A program made the position numbers and the translations under genes. This document shows positions 23,934 to 35,448 of a DNA stretch of 64,000 bases, piece after piece (position 1 is the first letter of the stretch; every line of letters begins with the position of its first letter). Origin of the DNA: Cheiracanthium punctorium (Eukaryota; Arthropoda; Arachnida; Araneae; Cheiracanthiidae); assembly GCA_038373885.1 (NCBI GenBank), contig JAWZYV010013542.1, forward strand, positions 1-64,000, written 5' to 3'. The notes under the pieces were generated by a model. It did not search any database. It worked only from the letters and a program-made list of their open reading frames with translations, and was not told the origin of the DNA.

Positions 23934-24859
23934 TCTTAGGGTATTTAAATGGAGATTCACAAAACAAATTTCAAAAATTAAATAGGCAGATACGACGCAC
24001 CTTACAAATTAAAATATATTTGCGTTTCCAGCAGTTAAAGGAAAACAATGCACGTAACTGAAAGAAAGCAAGTCATATTTTGTCTTACATTTCGTCACCA
24101 AGATAAGTGTTAGCAAAGGTACAGTCTTGATTCATTTTATTTCAATTTTTTGTCAAAGGATAGTATTGAAAATTGTCCTTGCTTTAGCTCCGAAACACTT
24201 CTTTTGCTCAAATCTTAATTATTTACTCTAGTTAAAAAAAAAATATTATAGTGAAAAAGAATAGAAATGAAGAAAATAATAAGAAATTGAAATAAAAATG
24301 GATTAACTAACCGAACGTAACAAACCAAGAGACAATCCGGAAGAGATAACCGCAACAAAAATGTCCCTTGTGCACACCGAAAATGTGCGAACAGAATGAT
24401 ATCAGTAGATCTTTACTTCGAAATTTAAATTAAAAGTTTGATTTGTATTCATTCGATGATTGTATTCATCGATGTATATTCATCGATTGTATTCATCGAT
24501 GATTCGATGTTTGATTTGTGATCAATTCCCTCCGCTTCTGTTCTCAGAAAGCGGATCAGAAGGGAATTTTTCCGTTCGCACGAGCGATCGATTTATCGAG
24601 CTATTTATACACATGTAAGTTCATATCCCCCCCCCCCCACCGAAATATTTTCCTGGCTACGCGCCTGCACAGTGCGTTAGCTATAATGAGCGTATTTAGA
24701 TAATAGTGGATGGAGGGGGAGAGAGTAAAACTCACGTTTTAAATTCACAAAAATCTAGAAGTGTACTTAATATTAAAAAATATTTTTCAATGTGTTTATT
24801 TTATATATTTTATCTTGGGAGTTCGCGTGCTCATGTGCTCAAACGGATGAGCCGCCACG
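23934..24859. mobile_element. hAT-like non-autonomous element, copy 1, with 8-bp TSD
   Basis: The left end CAGTGGCGGCTC faces GAGCCGCCACG, which is the expected CACTG with one base lost. CATCCAGA flanks both sides (23926-23933, 24860-24867). The related copy at 55806-56612 shares the body. Near 24627-24663 an extra fragment ending CTGGCTACGCGCCTG, absent from the other copy, is a piece of another MITE. Confidence 0.85.
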
Positions 24860-24924
24860 CATCCAGAACGTTAATTTATGACTCAAGTACCGGATGATAG
24901 CAGACTTCGTGCCGATTACACAGA

Positions 24925-25095
24925 CGTGTAATCGATTACGATTACGATTAATTTTCACTTTTAGACCAGGATTACGATTACCGGAGAAAGTATAGTTCCC
25001 GATTACGATTAGATTACGATTATGTAATCTATTTAAACTTTCGATTATGATTACATTTGAGTCCGATTACGATTATATTACGATTACAAAACTTT
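24925..25095. repeat. Left subterminal GATTAC-rich region
   Basis: Imperfect repeats of GATTACGATTA interrupted by short spacers. They mirror the right subterminal region at 30998-31247 in the opposite orientation. Confidence 0.85.
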
Positions 25096-25099
25096 TCTT

Positions 25100-26660
25100 T
25101 TTACCCTTCTGACGTTGATATTATAATGTCTAAATTTTACAATTTTAACTCAAGAACTGAATAATGGGTCCATCTGTTCAGGGAGCTAAATTACAAGAAT
25201 GCCATACAGCAAAAACTTTAATACTATTAGATGAACCTGGTTGATTTCCTAGGCCCACTTGTGAAAAGTTTTTTAATGCATACGAACCTCTATTTGAACA
25301 TGGCATTTTCCGATTTTAACTTAAACATATGTCATTTGCAGTGTGTGTGTGGGGTGGGAGGGGGGGACAGGCTTGGCGGTTTAACACATCTTTGAAATGA
25401 ACCCAGGTTTAATCTAATCAAGCAAAAATTAGTATACAAAAATTGATATTTGATCCCTTCTATGCTCGGCGTTGCTTCCTTGCCTATGTCCCGGTTTTCT
25501 GGTTTCGAAAGAGGTACTGGCAGACGCATGAAAAGTAGTAATATTCAGCCGTGAAGGAGGAACCTCTGTCGTTACGATCTTGCAACAATGTGCGCGAACA
25601 TATTAAACTAAAGTTTAAGATTTTTTAATGCATTGAGTAAAACGCTAAAAACAGGTTCTCTCGACAAATGCATTGTTTTCTCGACAATAACCGTTAGCCT
25701 GAATCTGAATAGATGAGGCTGAACGTATAATGCAGTTATTATTTCACAGAAAACTTCACGCACAGTTTAACTTCTTTTTTTATACTTTCATAACACGTAT
25801 ATGGGCATTAAATATCTAAAACCGGGCCTGCCGAGCAAACAAACTTTTAATTTTTAGAATACACTCGCCGTTTTAAAAATTCAAAACGAACTACTAACTC
25901 AAAACTACATGCATAATATGAATTGAGGATAATTTAAGAATTACGGAAAGACTTAAGAATACTGCTAATAAGAATTATTTAAGAATAGCAGAATGGAGAT
26001 GTCTAAAGATATCTCTAAACATGCATCTTAAAGTGTGGTGGGTCACATATAGTGTATTGGTGCTGGTACGACGTAATAAACAAAACTGGACGGTGATATT
26101 GGCGGTGTGAATGGTAAAACCCAACATAATGCCAATTACAATAAAAAAAGGCACGAATTTACTGTAAAACTATTTTATAAATAATTAACCGTTCAAAGAT
26201 GCTCACTTTCTAAGCAATTAGCTGTTATATATGCTAAAGAACTGACACACATTTTCATCTCTGGTCAAGAACTCCTTTTACATATTGAATATTTAATATA
26301 CACATACATACATACATTTGAATTTAATGAAAATAGTATAGTGCCAAAAGTTGTTTAAACTTTTGAATGTGGTAAAAGGAGCTAACATTTTTATGAGAGA
26401 TAGAAAATAGGTTAATATAGACGTAGAGATGTCAAAGATTTGCGGATGGGGGGGGGGGGAGGGAGTGTGTATATAATATATTCAAGAGTGGAAATAGTGA
26501 AATTTTTATAGGTTTTGCGGGAGGAAAAGACTTTTCAATCGATGGTATTATAAACAAAGTAGACGGCAAGCGGAGCGTGTTGTCCCCTATCCCACGCCTG
26601 TGTTGGTTAATGCGAATTCTCGGAGGAATTATAAAAGCTTATAATACACACAATAGAAAA
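25100..26660. other. Interior of the 6.35-kb element, no gene recognised
   Basis: AT-rich, with a G-run near 26450. No transposase motif or exon is visible. Confidence 0.45.
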
Positions 26661-26668
26661 GTTATATA

Positions 26669-26700
26669 TAACTAGCTGAAGTACCCGTTCTTCGCACGGG
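26669..26700. repeat. TAGCTGAAGTACCCG dispersed-repeat border
   Basis: ATATAACTAGCTGAAGTACC followed by CGTTCTTCGCACGGG resembles a border motif seen in many arthropod interspersed repeats. Together with the CAGAATTTCATTTTTATTTA tail at 29862 it may delimit one composite retroposon-like unit. This rests on recall, so confidence is low. Confidence 0.4.
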
Positions 26701-26859
26701 AATGAATGGACTTTTTGATATTAATATTTGTTGTGATTACTATTTATTGTAATAAAGAGATATAGCAAAATGGATATCGCGTTATATTGTGTTCAATAAT
26801 CATGCATACTGAATTTCAAGGCAATCGTTTTTACGGTGCAGAAGGCGATGCGGCGTAGC

Positions 26860-27600
26860 ATAATCTAGTGGCGAGTTTTAGCAAAACGGATACGGCAAAA
26901 ATATTCTTCGCATTCAGATATCGATGTATACGAATTTTCATGACGATCGGCTGAATAGTCTTGAAGTTCATGTGTTGACGCGACATCTATTGTCAAGTTA
27001 TAGGAAAATGGATCGTGCCAAACACTTCCCCGTGTTCAAATATCTATGTATACCTATTTTCATAGCGATCCGTTGCACAGTCAAGAAGTGATACACTGCA
27101 GAGCGATCTAGTGGTTAATTAAAGCAATGATTTGCTATAGTGCCGTCAAGTGGCGAGTTATAGCAAAATGGATAACGCCAAAATATTCTCATTGTTCAAA
27201 TAGCTATGTATACTGATTTTCATAGCGACCGTTTGAATGGTCAAGAATTTGGCCTGTTGCAGCGTCATCTAGTGGCGAGTTAAAATAATAATGCATTGCA
27301 GTGCCATCTAGTGGTGAGTAACATCAAAAGGAACACAGTTAGAATATATTCTCCGTGCTGAAATGTGTAAGTATAAGAAATTTTATACCGACCGGTCGAA
27401 CGGTATAGAAGTTGATGCGTTGCAGCGCCATTTAGCGGCAAGTTACAGCAAAATGGATACTGAAAAATATTCTCCGTGTTCTAATATCCGCGTGTACCAA
27501 ATTTCATCGAAATCGTTTGGACGATATTCGCATGGTAAACGGCTAAACGGAATAGAATTCGACGTTCTGCTGCGCCACCTGGTGGCAGGTTAGAGGAAAA
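26860..27600. repeat. Degenerate tandem array, 5-8 units of about 120-150 bp
   Basis: The phrase (A)TCTAGTGGCGAGTTATAGCA with variants, followed by AAAATGGAT, recurs at about 26862, 26984, 27105, 27147, 27267, 27305, 27429 and 27575. Between phrases come AAATATTCTCCGTGTTC and TTTCATAGCGATCGTTTGAA variants. Short open frames here are chance. Confidence 0.75.
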
Positions 27601-28041
27601 TGGATAGCATAAAAAGCTCCTCCATGATAAAAGACCTAGGTGAACCAAATTTCATGGTGCAACGGTGCTCAACGGTGCTGCAGTTTTTCAACCACATACA
27701 CACATACCAACATTCATCTTTATCTATAACCAGTGTCATTATATATCCCAGTCTCAAATAAAATCCAGTTTCAAATCTAAGCCTCGCCAAAGTGCCAGCA
27801 TACGCCATTTTGCAAGAGTTTTTTCAGGGAATCATTCGAAGCATTGACTTAGCAGCAATCAAAATGGGAAATGGTTTTTATTTGAAGGCATTTATTTGAA
27901 AAGTGGAATCCCTTAATACAGCCGCATTTTTTAAATTATCAACTGTAACATATTTCATTCATCGTTACCTCGATGTACTAAATGCGAAGATTTCAATTTT
28001 CTGAAATTTGGCGGATTTCCCCCAAGTTAAATCAATGTACT

Positions 28042-28766
28042 CAATTGGCGAGAATTCTGAAGCTACATCGCTTGAAATGCCCTAATAACTGCATTATTTC
28101 TGCACGGATAGTTAAAATTTAATGCTGTATTCTAAGAAAACCTATACACTTGTTTTCAAAAATGTTATTCCCTTAAGATCTCAGTAAATTGCGCCAAAAA
28201 GCCTAAAACTGTGCAAACCGCTAGAACTCATTCTCTAAAAATCGGCCTATCAGCCATTTTTTTTTCACCAAACTAAAAAAAATTACATATTAGTCTCGGA
28301 TATCTTCGATCCTCATTGTTTTGCGTATAAAACATTTCATTCCTGCTCTCATTTCTTATGCGCACACGATATTATAATTAAAAAAATAACCTAAAAAAAT
28401 AAACTTAAAAAAATCATTATTATTCTTTTATTTTTACTTTAAGAATTTAAAACATTTTATTCGCCAAAATCGCCACACATGGCAACCAAGATGCTTATTT
28501 CACACACTTTTTTCACTACAGGGGTTAATATTACGTAAAGCTTTCTGCGTGGAGAACATAAAAAATCTCTTAAATTCCGGGAACGGAAATTAAGAGAACC
28601 ATTCAGGAGGAAAACGTTTTTAAGTGGAGTTTCAAAGTTTTAAAGTGGACTATCATTTATTCTATATTATTTTACATATCTGTGTAAAATTTCAGGCTGA
28701 CAGGTCCATTTTTGTGGAATTGTATACTACCCAAATCAACAAATTGACAAACAGAATTTCATTTTT
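28042..28766. repeat. Long direct repeat, copy 1
   Basis: About 720 bp, from GCGAGAATTCTGAAGCTACA to CAGAATTTCATTTTTATTTA. It is repeated at 29174-29884 with small indels. It contains TCGCCACACATGGCAACCA and ends in an A-rich tail. Confidence 0.85.
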
Positions 28767-29173
28767 ATTTATAAGATAACCTACGCTTGTTTTTAAAAAT
28801 ACCCTCTCATTAAATTGCGCCAAGCGCTAGAATCATAGAAAATCTGACACACTTTCAGATTTTTAAATACGCACTAAAGTGCTATATATAAAAAGAGTTA
28901 TAATCCATGGGTCTTCCCTATTTTCGTTCCTTCTTTCATTAAGTTGGAAAGTGTATCATTATTCATGAGTGTGATTAAACAAAATTAAAATTGATATTTC
29001 TAACATCCTTTTTTCTGGATGTAATACATTAGATGCAGAAAAGCTGCTCAGAAAAATGCACAATTCCAACTGAATGAAAATTTCAAAAACTTATACGCAG
29101 GTGTATTCATAACCCAAATAGCAGACGATTAAATTACGATAAATAGCGCCAAGCGTTAGAATCCTCCTCAAAA

Positions 29174-29884
29174 TCGCGAGAATGCTGAAGATAGATCGCT
29201 TGAAATCCCTTAATAACTGCATTATTTTCGCACGGATCATTAAAATTTAACGCTGTATTCTAATAAAACCTTTGCACTTGTTTTCAAAAATCCGTTACCT
29301 TAAGCTCTCAGTAAATAGCGTCAAGCCGGAAGCTGTGCAAACCGCTAGAAATCACTTTCTCGGCATTTGAGCCATTTTATTTTTTCGCCAAACTAAAAAA
29401 TTTTAACATATTAGCCTCGGAAATCTTCAATTCTTATTGTTTTGCGTATAAAACATTTCATTCCTGCTCCGATTTCCCATGCACACGATATTATAATTAA
29501 AAAAAATATAACCTTACGAATATAAACTAACAAAAAAAAAATCATTATTATTCTTTTATTTTTACTTTGAGAATTTAAAACATCTTATTCGGCAAAATCG
29601 CCACACATGGCAACCACGATCCTTATTTCACACTTTTTTCACTACAGGGGTTACAATTACGGAAAGATTTTTGCGTGAAGAGCATAAAAAATCTCTTAAA
29701 TTCCGGGAACGGGTGGACTTTCAAAGTTTTAAAGTGGACTATGATTTATTCTATATTATTTTACATATCTGTGCAAAATTTCAGGCTGATAGGTCCATTT
29801 TTGTGGATTTGTATACAACTCAAATCCACAAACAAACAAACAAACAAACAAACAAACAAACAGAATTTCATTTTTATTTATAAG
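29174..29884. repeat. Long direct repeat, copy 2, with (CAAA)n tail
   Basis: Second copy of the 28042 repeat. Near its end a (CAAA)n tract spans about 29828-29861, where copy 1 has only CAAATTGACAAACAG. The tail followed by GAATTTCATTTTTATTTATA suggests a retroposon 3' end, but no reverse transcriptase is seen. Confidence 0.85.
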
Positions 29885-30997
29885 AATTAGTCTGCAGTTT
29901 AATTCCAAATTGATAATAGCCAACAATTCAAGTTCGAAAGACGTACTATGTTTTAATATAATATGTGTACAGTACAAATTAGATAAAAACAAAATATTTT
30001 AAATAATTTTCACACTCATCAGCGAAGAAAACGAAATATGAACACTTCGTGAATCATATAAAAAAAAAAAAAAAAAATCAGCTGTTTTCTGGGACTAATC
30101 ACTAACACTGGCATAAATGAAAATAAATTATTTATCCGTTAAACTTTTAGAACTATGTCAAGGCAGCCAATCAAGTCGAAAATAAGACAAATTTGATTTT
30201 TAATACTTCATTATGTGTTTTTATGCATTTTTACTCACCATCAAATTCTATTGAAGGAAAAAACAAAATGTTAATTCTATTAAAGGGGGAAAAGGGGTTT
30301 TGTAGATCATTGTTTATGTTCCCTACTCTTTACCCATTTATCCAGAAATTTATCGATCATTAAAAAATATTTATATTTAATAAAGTATCTAGGTCTTTAT
30401 ACATTATAAATTCTTAAACAACATACTCAAAATTAATAGCACAAAGATATACTAATTTTAACGGAAATATATGCGCTCCTACCTGCTTATCCAAACAACA
30501 CAAGGATCCAAAGTTTATCTATTGTCCACTAATCCAAATAACACATTCATAGTTCTTAAATGCACATCCTTTTCCATTTTTATGTTTATACTTTTCTAAA
30601 ACTGAAAAAACATGCTGCACTTTTTCCTGTATACGTGCCATTTATGTTCTTTATTAAGACCGCAAATCAAAATGAAGAAATGAAGGAAAGATCTGACACC
30701 GCAAGAAATAGTTTAAGCTATTCCCTCCCGCGCAACCCTCACTTTCTTCTGGGAAGTCCATTCTTGTCTCTCACCAGTCCAGATTCGGATGAACAGAAGG
30801 CGACAGACAACAACAACAACAACAAAAGAGAATGGTCATCTAAATATTTTCCCGGGGGAAAAAAAAATAATACAAACGAGCTCCTGTCTTCCTCCAAACG
30901 TCGGAGCTCCAGGGGAACTTCCTGCCTTCAGGGCATGCATGTGCCTCCCCGTGAAAATTTTCCCAGCAAGCAGAACAAAAACTAAAACTGGGCAACT
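29885..30997. other. Interior of the 6.35-kb element, no gene recognised
   Basis: Mostly AT-rich. At 30700-30985 the composition is more balanced and a 141-residue frame (30560-30985) is open. It has an N-rich stretch from (ACA)n but no domain, so I do not call it a gene. Confidence 0.45.
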
Positions 30998-31247
30998 GTA
31001 ATCGTTTTGTAATCGTCTCGTAATCAAAGCGACTACGATTACAAGCTCTTCGATTACGACTATCTGGCAAATAAAATTTCTAGATTACGATTAGACTACG
31101 ATTACGCGAAAAAATAAACTTCAAGATTATGACTAGATTACGATTACACGAAAAAGTTAATTGTCAGATTACGATTATATTACGATTACACAAGAAATGT
31201 AATCGATTACAGTCGATTACGATTACACGATTACGATTACACGAAGT
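30998..31247. repeat. Right subterminal GATTAC-rich region
   Basis: Imperfect GTAATCG and GATTACGATTA repeats lead into the right end CACGAAGTCTG of the hAT-like element. They are inverted relative to 24925-25095. Confidence 0.85.
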
Positions 31248-31258
31248 CTGGATGATAG

Positions 31259-32329
31259 AACCTAGTAGGTGGTCTACGCGTAGATATAACGAATACACAG
31301 AAGCCTCTGGTCGATAGTCTTCCGGCAACAATGTAGCTGAGGAGTCAAAGAATTACAACTGATTTGTTGCACTTTCTAGATAAACATACACGGGATTTTG
31401 AAAAATATTTTGCCTCATGTTCAATTTGAAGACTGAATAGTAGGCCACATCTTTAATGATTCCAGCTTTGATTTTTTGATAATGATTGTATAAAGAATAA
31501 ATTTTTATTAATGAATCTTAAGACAAAGTTTAACCATCTCGTCACCGAATTATGAAAAATCAGAGAAAAAAAAAATCTGCCTGGTATTTAATGCATCTGA
31601 AATACTATTATAAATCATGCAAAAATATTTTTTTCGAATGTCGATTAATATTAGATTTTTCTAATAATAATTTCTGCATTTTCTGCAATAATGAATCATT
31701 TTGTTATGCTAAAATTAATTTAAAAGGCTGCACCTATTAGGTAAAGGTTGAGGAATCAGAAAAAAACTATACTTAACCTTCAAAAGAAAAAAAAAAGCGG
31801 TAAAACAGCAGCGTCCCTATTTTCTTATTTTTTCTCGAAACAATGAAGCGAAAACTGTAAAAAAGGATCTAAATGGACTCGTACTGCAATCTAGGCACGA
31901 TTTATGCATCTAGTTAAGAGCCTCCTATACTTTCTACATGAATGAATGATATTGATATCACTGAAAGAAAAAAAAATACTCAATTCAATTGTTTTCTCTC
32001 TAAATATTGCTATTTGAAGTAGGAGCCTCATATGAGGTTCAGGGTGACGGGAGGGTTAAATAATTTAAAAATAATTATTTTACACAAGTAAAATGATCGG
32101 TGGATTTTTATGCGTTCTTATTAGAAATAATACTACATTTTATTATACTAATAAGAGCTATATTAAAAGTTGCGTTATTAATTACCAAACGGGCAACCCG
32201 ACACAGTAAGCAAGATAAGCAAGGGGCGCCATTTTGAACTCAAAAGCTGAGAAAAACTTTATCTGAATTTAAGAGAGCTATTTTGGGTTTGAAAATGCCA
32301 TTATCTATTACCGATGAATCAGATATAGG

Positions 32330-32330
<1 letters not shown>
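31259..32330. other. No gene recognised
   Basis: AT-rich sequence ending in a T30 run at about 32331-32361. No exon or terminal repeat is visible. Confidence 0.45.
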
Positions 32331-32364
<34 letters not shown>

Positions 32365-32952
32365 ATGGCTAATGCATAAAAGTTTGATTTATAACACCAT
32401 AAATATTCAGAACTAAATCCTACAAGACTAACTAATCCTACCATTCTAAAAGTTAACTGGGTAAACTTGAGTAATGTTTTGACCTTGATAAAATACTGTA
32501 AACAAGAACTCTGGAACATCCTAGGAATTTAGTCAGAGACAAAAATGGCCAGATATAATAAACGCAGTTACACGACAGAAACTTTGAATCCCACAAACAC
32601 ACAGAAGCCCGCAAGAGAGATATGAAAAAAGGAATGGGGAAGCTCAACTCGATTTCCAAAGAAAATCTTCTGAAATAGCTACAAACATTTCCTGTACAAG
32701 TCCTTGTGAAAAGTTTGATTACAATTTTGTTAAAACAATTCATTTGTGATTGTTCTCTTTGTTTTCTGTTTCTGTAAACAAATAAAAATACGAATACAAT
32801 TCATTTTTTTTCTTCTAAAATTTCGTAACACCAATTTGGCGCCCCTTCGGTGTTGCGCCCGGGGACAGATGTCCCCCCTAGCTACGCCACTGGCAAAAAC
32901 AACAAGGAAGACAGCCCTCAGCACTGAAATAAAAGTAAGGTACATTTTTTAA

Positions 32953-33459
32953 CCCTTTGAGGCGCAACCCTTACCCAATGCTGAAAAAAGGGCAGCCGTT
33001 GCCATCACTCTACTTAACTACCAGCAAGATGGCGGACGATCGAAACGTTCATCGCGTGCCACAGATCTAGAAGATCTGTGGCACGCAGCGGCTGTGCCCG
33101 CGCACAGCCAGCTGCGTCAAAAAAGGGTCTATCGATCTGTGGCCGGCGATGAACGTTTCGATCGTCCGCCATCTTGCTGGTAGTTAAGTAGAGCGATGGC
33201 AACGGCTGCCCTTTTTTCAGCATTGGGCCATCTATCCAGCTGTTCTTGCGTTCTTCCATTTTTCAGCAGATGTCAGTGCTGTTAAAAATAAGCGTGACAT
33301 TTATTGACGGGAAATGACGTGCTAAAAAGTAAAGGATTCTCGTGGAGCTATGTCACCCGCCACTATTTTTATAGAAATCCAATCTATTCTTCGTGACTGG
33401 CAACAGTGAGAAAGTCAGAGTTGGGTGTTTCCAGAGCGGGAACACTGCGCGTTAAAGGG
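32953..33459. mobile_element. piggyBac-like MITE, family CCCTTTRA-GCGC, copy 1
   Basis: TTAA lies at 32949-32952 and 33460-33463. The ends CCCTTTGAGGCGCAACCC and CACTGCGCGTTAAAGGG are inverted over the first ten or so bases. The interior is a large foldback: GATCGAAACGTTCATCGCG and its complement, with CAGCAAGATGGCGG on both arms. Other copies lie at 33810, 40129, 46850, 57093 and 61738. Confidence 0.9.
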
Positions 33460-33554
33460 TTAACGCACAAGAACAAAATCAAAATGTGAAATAAACTATG
33501 AACATGTACTCTCGCGGACCGGATATTGGAAAGAATGCTCTATTTTGATTCGTT

Positions 33555-33770
33555 GATTGCTTCCGATTACGATACTCCCGGAACAGTCGGGAAAATTCTC
33601 GCTTTCTTTACACGTGACCATGGTGGTAGGCCGAAACTGCGGGGGTCGAGGTTTATTTATCCGATGAATTTCATTATCGGATAGCGGGAACTATCCGTCA
33701 CTGACATTCTCCGAGACCATGGTGGTAGATGTCCCAGGTGCCTTGTAGGGTTAAAGTCCGATTTTAGTGT
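33555..33770. repeat. Dispersed repeat shared with 57970-58175
   Basis: Both loci share a TTCTC..CTTTA.ACG segment, TATTTATCCGA.GAA, then CTGTCACT..ACTCT-like blocks with frequent substitutions. CCATGGTGGTAG occurs twice here (33629, 33718). The class is unknown. Confidence 0.6.
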
Positions 33771-33809
33771 ATCCCTTCTTCCACATAATATACAATGTCT
33801 CTGATTTAA

Positions 33810-35162
33810 CCCTTTAATGCGCAGTGTTCCAGCTCTGGGAACACCAAACTCAAAAGGGCGTTTTGAATGTTCCCAGTCACGAAATTTGATTGGATTTCTA
33901 TAAAAATAGTTGCGGGTGACATAGCTCTACGAGAATCCTTTACTTTTTAGCACGTCATTTCCCGTACACGATTATTTTGAACAGCACTGACATTTGCTGA
34001 AAAAGGGAAAAATGCGAGAACAGCTGGATAGATTGCCCCATCCTGAAAAAAGGCCAGCCGTTGCCATCGCTCGTAGGGAATGCAATCCCGATCCCGCGGG
34101 AACGGGATCCTGCGGGATCCCGCACAAATATTTGCGGGTCTAGTCCCGCGGGATTACTATCCTAATCCCGCGGGATTGATACCAAGAAATAAATTATTTT
34201 TTATTAAAATTTCACGCCGCTTTCCCAACCATTAGACAGAAAATTTTTGAATATTCAAGTCTTTCATCTAACAATAAAAGAATCCATAATTACAAATTTT
34301 AATTTAAAGTTTTATTTTTTAAAATTGTCTTCCAATGGGAGTCTGGATCAAACATATAAATATAAACATCGTAATCTTAATTTTTCGAAAACTTCCCAAT
34401 CCCAAGTGAACTGAAGTAGTTCATACTCATTTATATCTTAGCGAACAATCATGAATTAATTATAAAAAGTTTTCATTTTAGTTATTATTTTTTTTAATTC
34501 ACAATTTTAATTATTTTACTAAAATTAAATCTAGACTAGGAAATGATTAATTGGATTTGTTCGATTTTGTACGTTCTTTTTTCTGCAACTAAGAAAAAAA
34601 CGTAAGTATGTGAAAGTATTTTTTTGTAAATTCCTCAATTCTAGAAAGTGACATAATACTAATACATTAAGACATAACTTACTGTATTATTCTGAAAATC
34701 ATGATTATAATTTTCATATTTCTGTAAGTTATTATACAAATTATCTCATAAGATTAATTATTATAATTAAAGTTAAGCTTCATAGTGCTTAAAATCTTTT
34801 TTTACTTTTCTCTGTTGAAATGAAGCCCTAGCTAAATGAAATGGATCCCGCGGGATCAATAAATCTCAATCCCGAAATCCCGCAAGACGAAAAACAGTGC
34901 GGGATTGCATTCCCTAATCGCTCGACTTAACGACCAGCAAGAGGGCGGACGATCGAAACGTTCATCGCGTGCCACAGATCGAGAGACCCTTTTTGAACGA
35001 CAGCTGGCTGTACCGCACAGTCAGCTGTCGTCCAAAAAGGGTCTCTCGATCTGTGGCACGCGATGAACGTTTCGATCGTCCGCCCTCTTGCTGGTCGTTA
35101 AGTCGAGCGATGGCAACGGCTGCCCTTTTTTCTGCACTGGGAAAGGATTGCGCCTCAAAGGG
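33810..35162. mobile_element. piggyBac-like MITE copy 2, split by a hAT insertion
   Basis: TTAA lies at 33806-33809 and 35163-35166. Orientation is opposite to copy 1: CCCTTTAATGCGCAG at the left and GCGCCTCAAAGGG at the right. Without the nested element (34074-34916 plus one TSD copy) it would be about 500 bp, like copy 1. The core hairpin is long: the arms around 34928-35012 and 35020-35104 match closely and include CGTGCCACAGATCGAGAGAC and its complement. Confidence 0.9.
34074..34916. mobile_element. hAT-like non-autonomous element nested in a piggyBac-like MITE
   Basis: Perfect 17-bp inverted ends TAGGGAATGCAATCCCG and exact 8-bp duplications ATCGCTCG (34066-34073, 34917-34924). Subterminal repeats of ATCCCGCGGGA cluster at the left and recur near the right end. 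The interior of about 600 bp is AT-rich and non-coding. Confidence 0.95.
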
Positions 35163-35448
35163 TTAAACAGTATTTTTTGCCTTTCCTATAGAAAAAGAGC
35201 AAAACAGGTCGAAAATACCGCTTTTCAGTTTCCGTATTTGTTTGTGTATCAAATCAAAACTACTGCGTAGAATCAATAGGACCTTTTTCTCAAGCAAGCT
35301 TGCTATATAAGCCGTCAAAATATAGAATGATTGCGCGGCTTAAGTGGGAAATTGGCTGTGGAAAAATACAACGAAGACCTCTGTTCGAAAAAAAACGGAA
35401 TTACTTCCAGAACAACCCAATATATTCGGGACCCGATTGACCTCTAAA

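Larger units (their letters stand above)
24901..31250. mobile_element. 6.35-kb hAT-like element with GATTAC-rich subtermini and perfect 8-bp TSD
   Basis: An 11-bp perfect inverted end, CAGACTTCGTG, lies at 24901-24911 and complemented at 31240-31250. GATGATAG flanks it exactly (24893-24900, 31251-31258). Just inside each end, dozens of GATTAC/GTAATC words recur (24925-25095; 30998-31247). Such subterminal repeats are typical transposase-binding regions in hAT elements. I see no hAT transposase (BED finger, RNase-H fold or dimerisation domain) in the interior, so it is non-autonomous or its gene was replaced by the repeats at 26.7-29.9 kb. Confidence 0.85.
17110..32892. mobile_element. Possible 15.8-kb hAT-type composite bounded by GCAAAAAC duplications
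   Basis: The left end reads CAGAGGCGTAGCTAGGG and the reverse complement of the right end reads CAGTGGCGTAGCTAGGG (16 of 17). GCAAAAAC precedes the left end (17102-17109) and follows the right end (32893-32900) exactly. Each end would otherwise be an unpaired MITE end. The interval holds other complete insertions (19077, family A, 23934, 24901). No transposase frame is seen. The pairing may be chance, because MITEs of this terminal type are common here. Confidence 0.35.

Noticed and set aside
30560..30985. 141-residue open frame as a gene or hAT transposase
   Set aside because: No BED finger, catalytic motif or known domain. The Asn run comes from an (ACA)n repeat.
24925..31247. GATTAC repeats as telomere-like or CRISPR-like arrays
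   Set aside because: The repeats are irregular, lack constant spacers, and are confined to the subtermini of an element with an 8-bp duplication.
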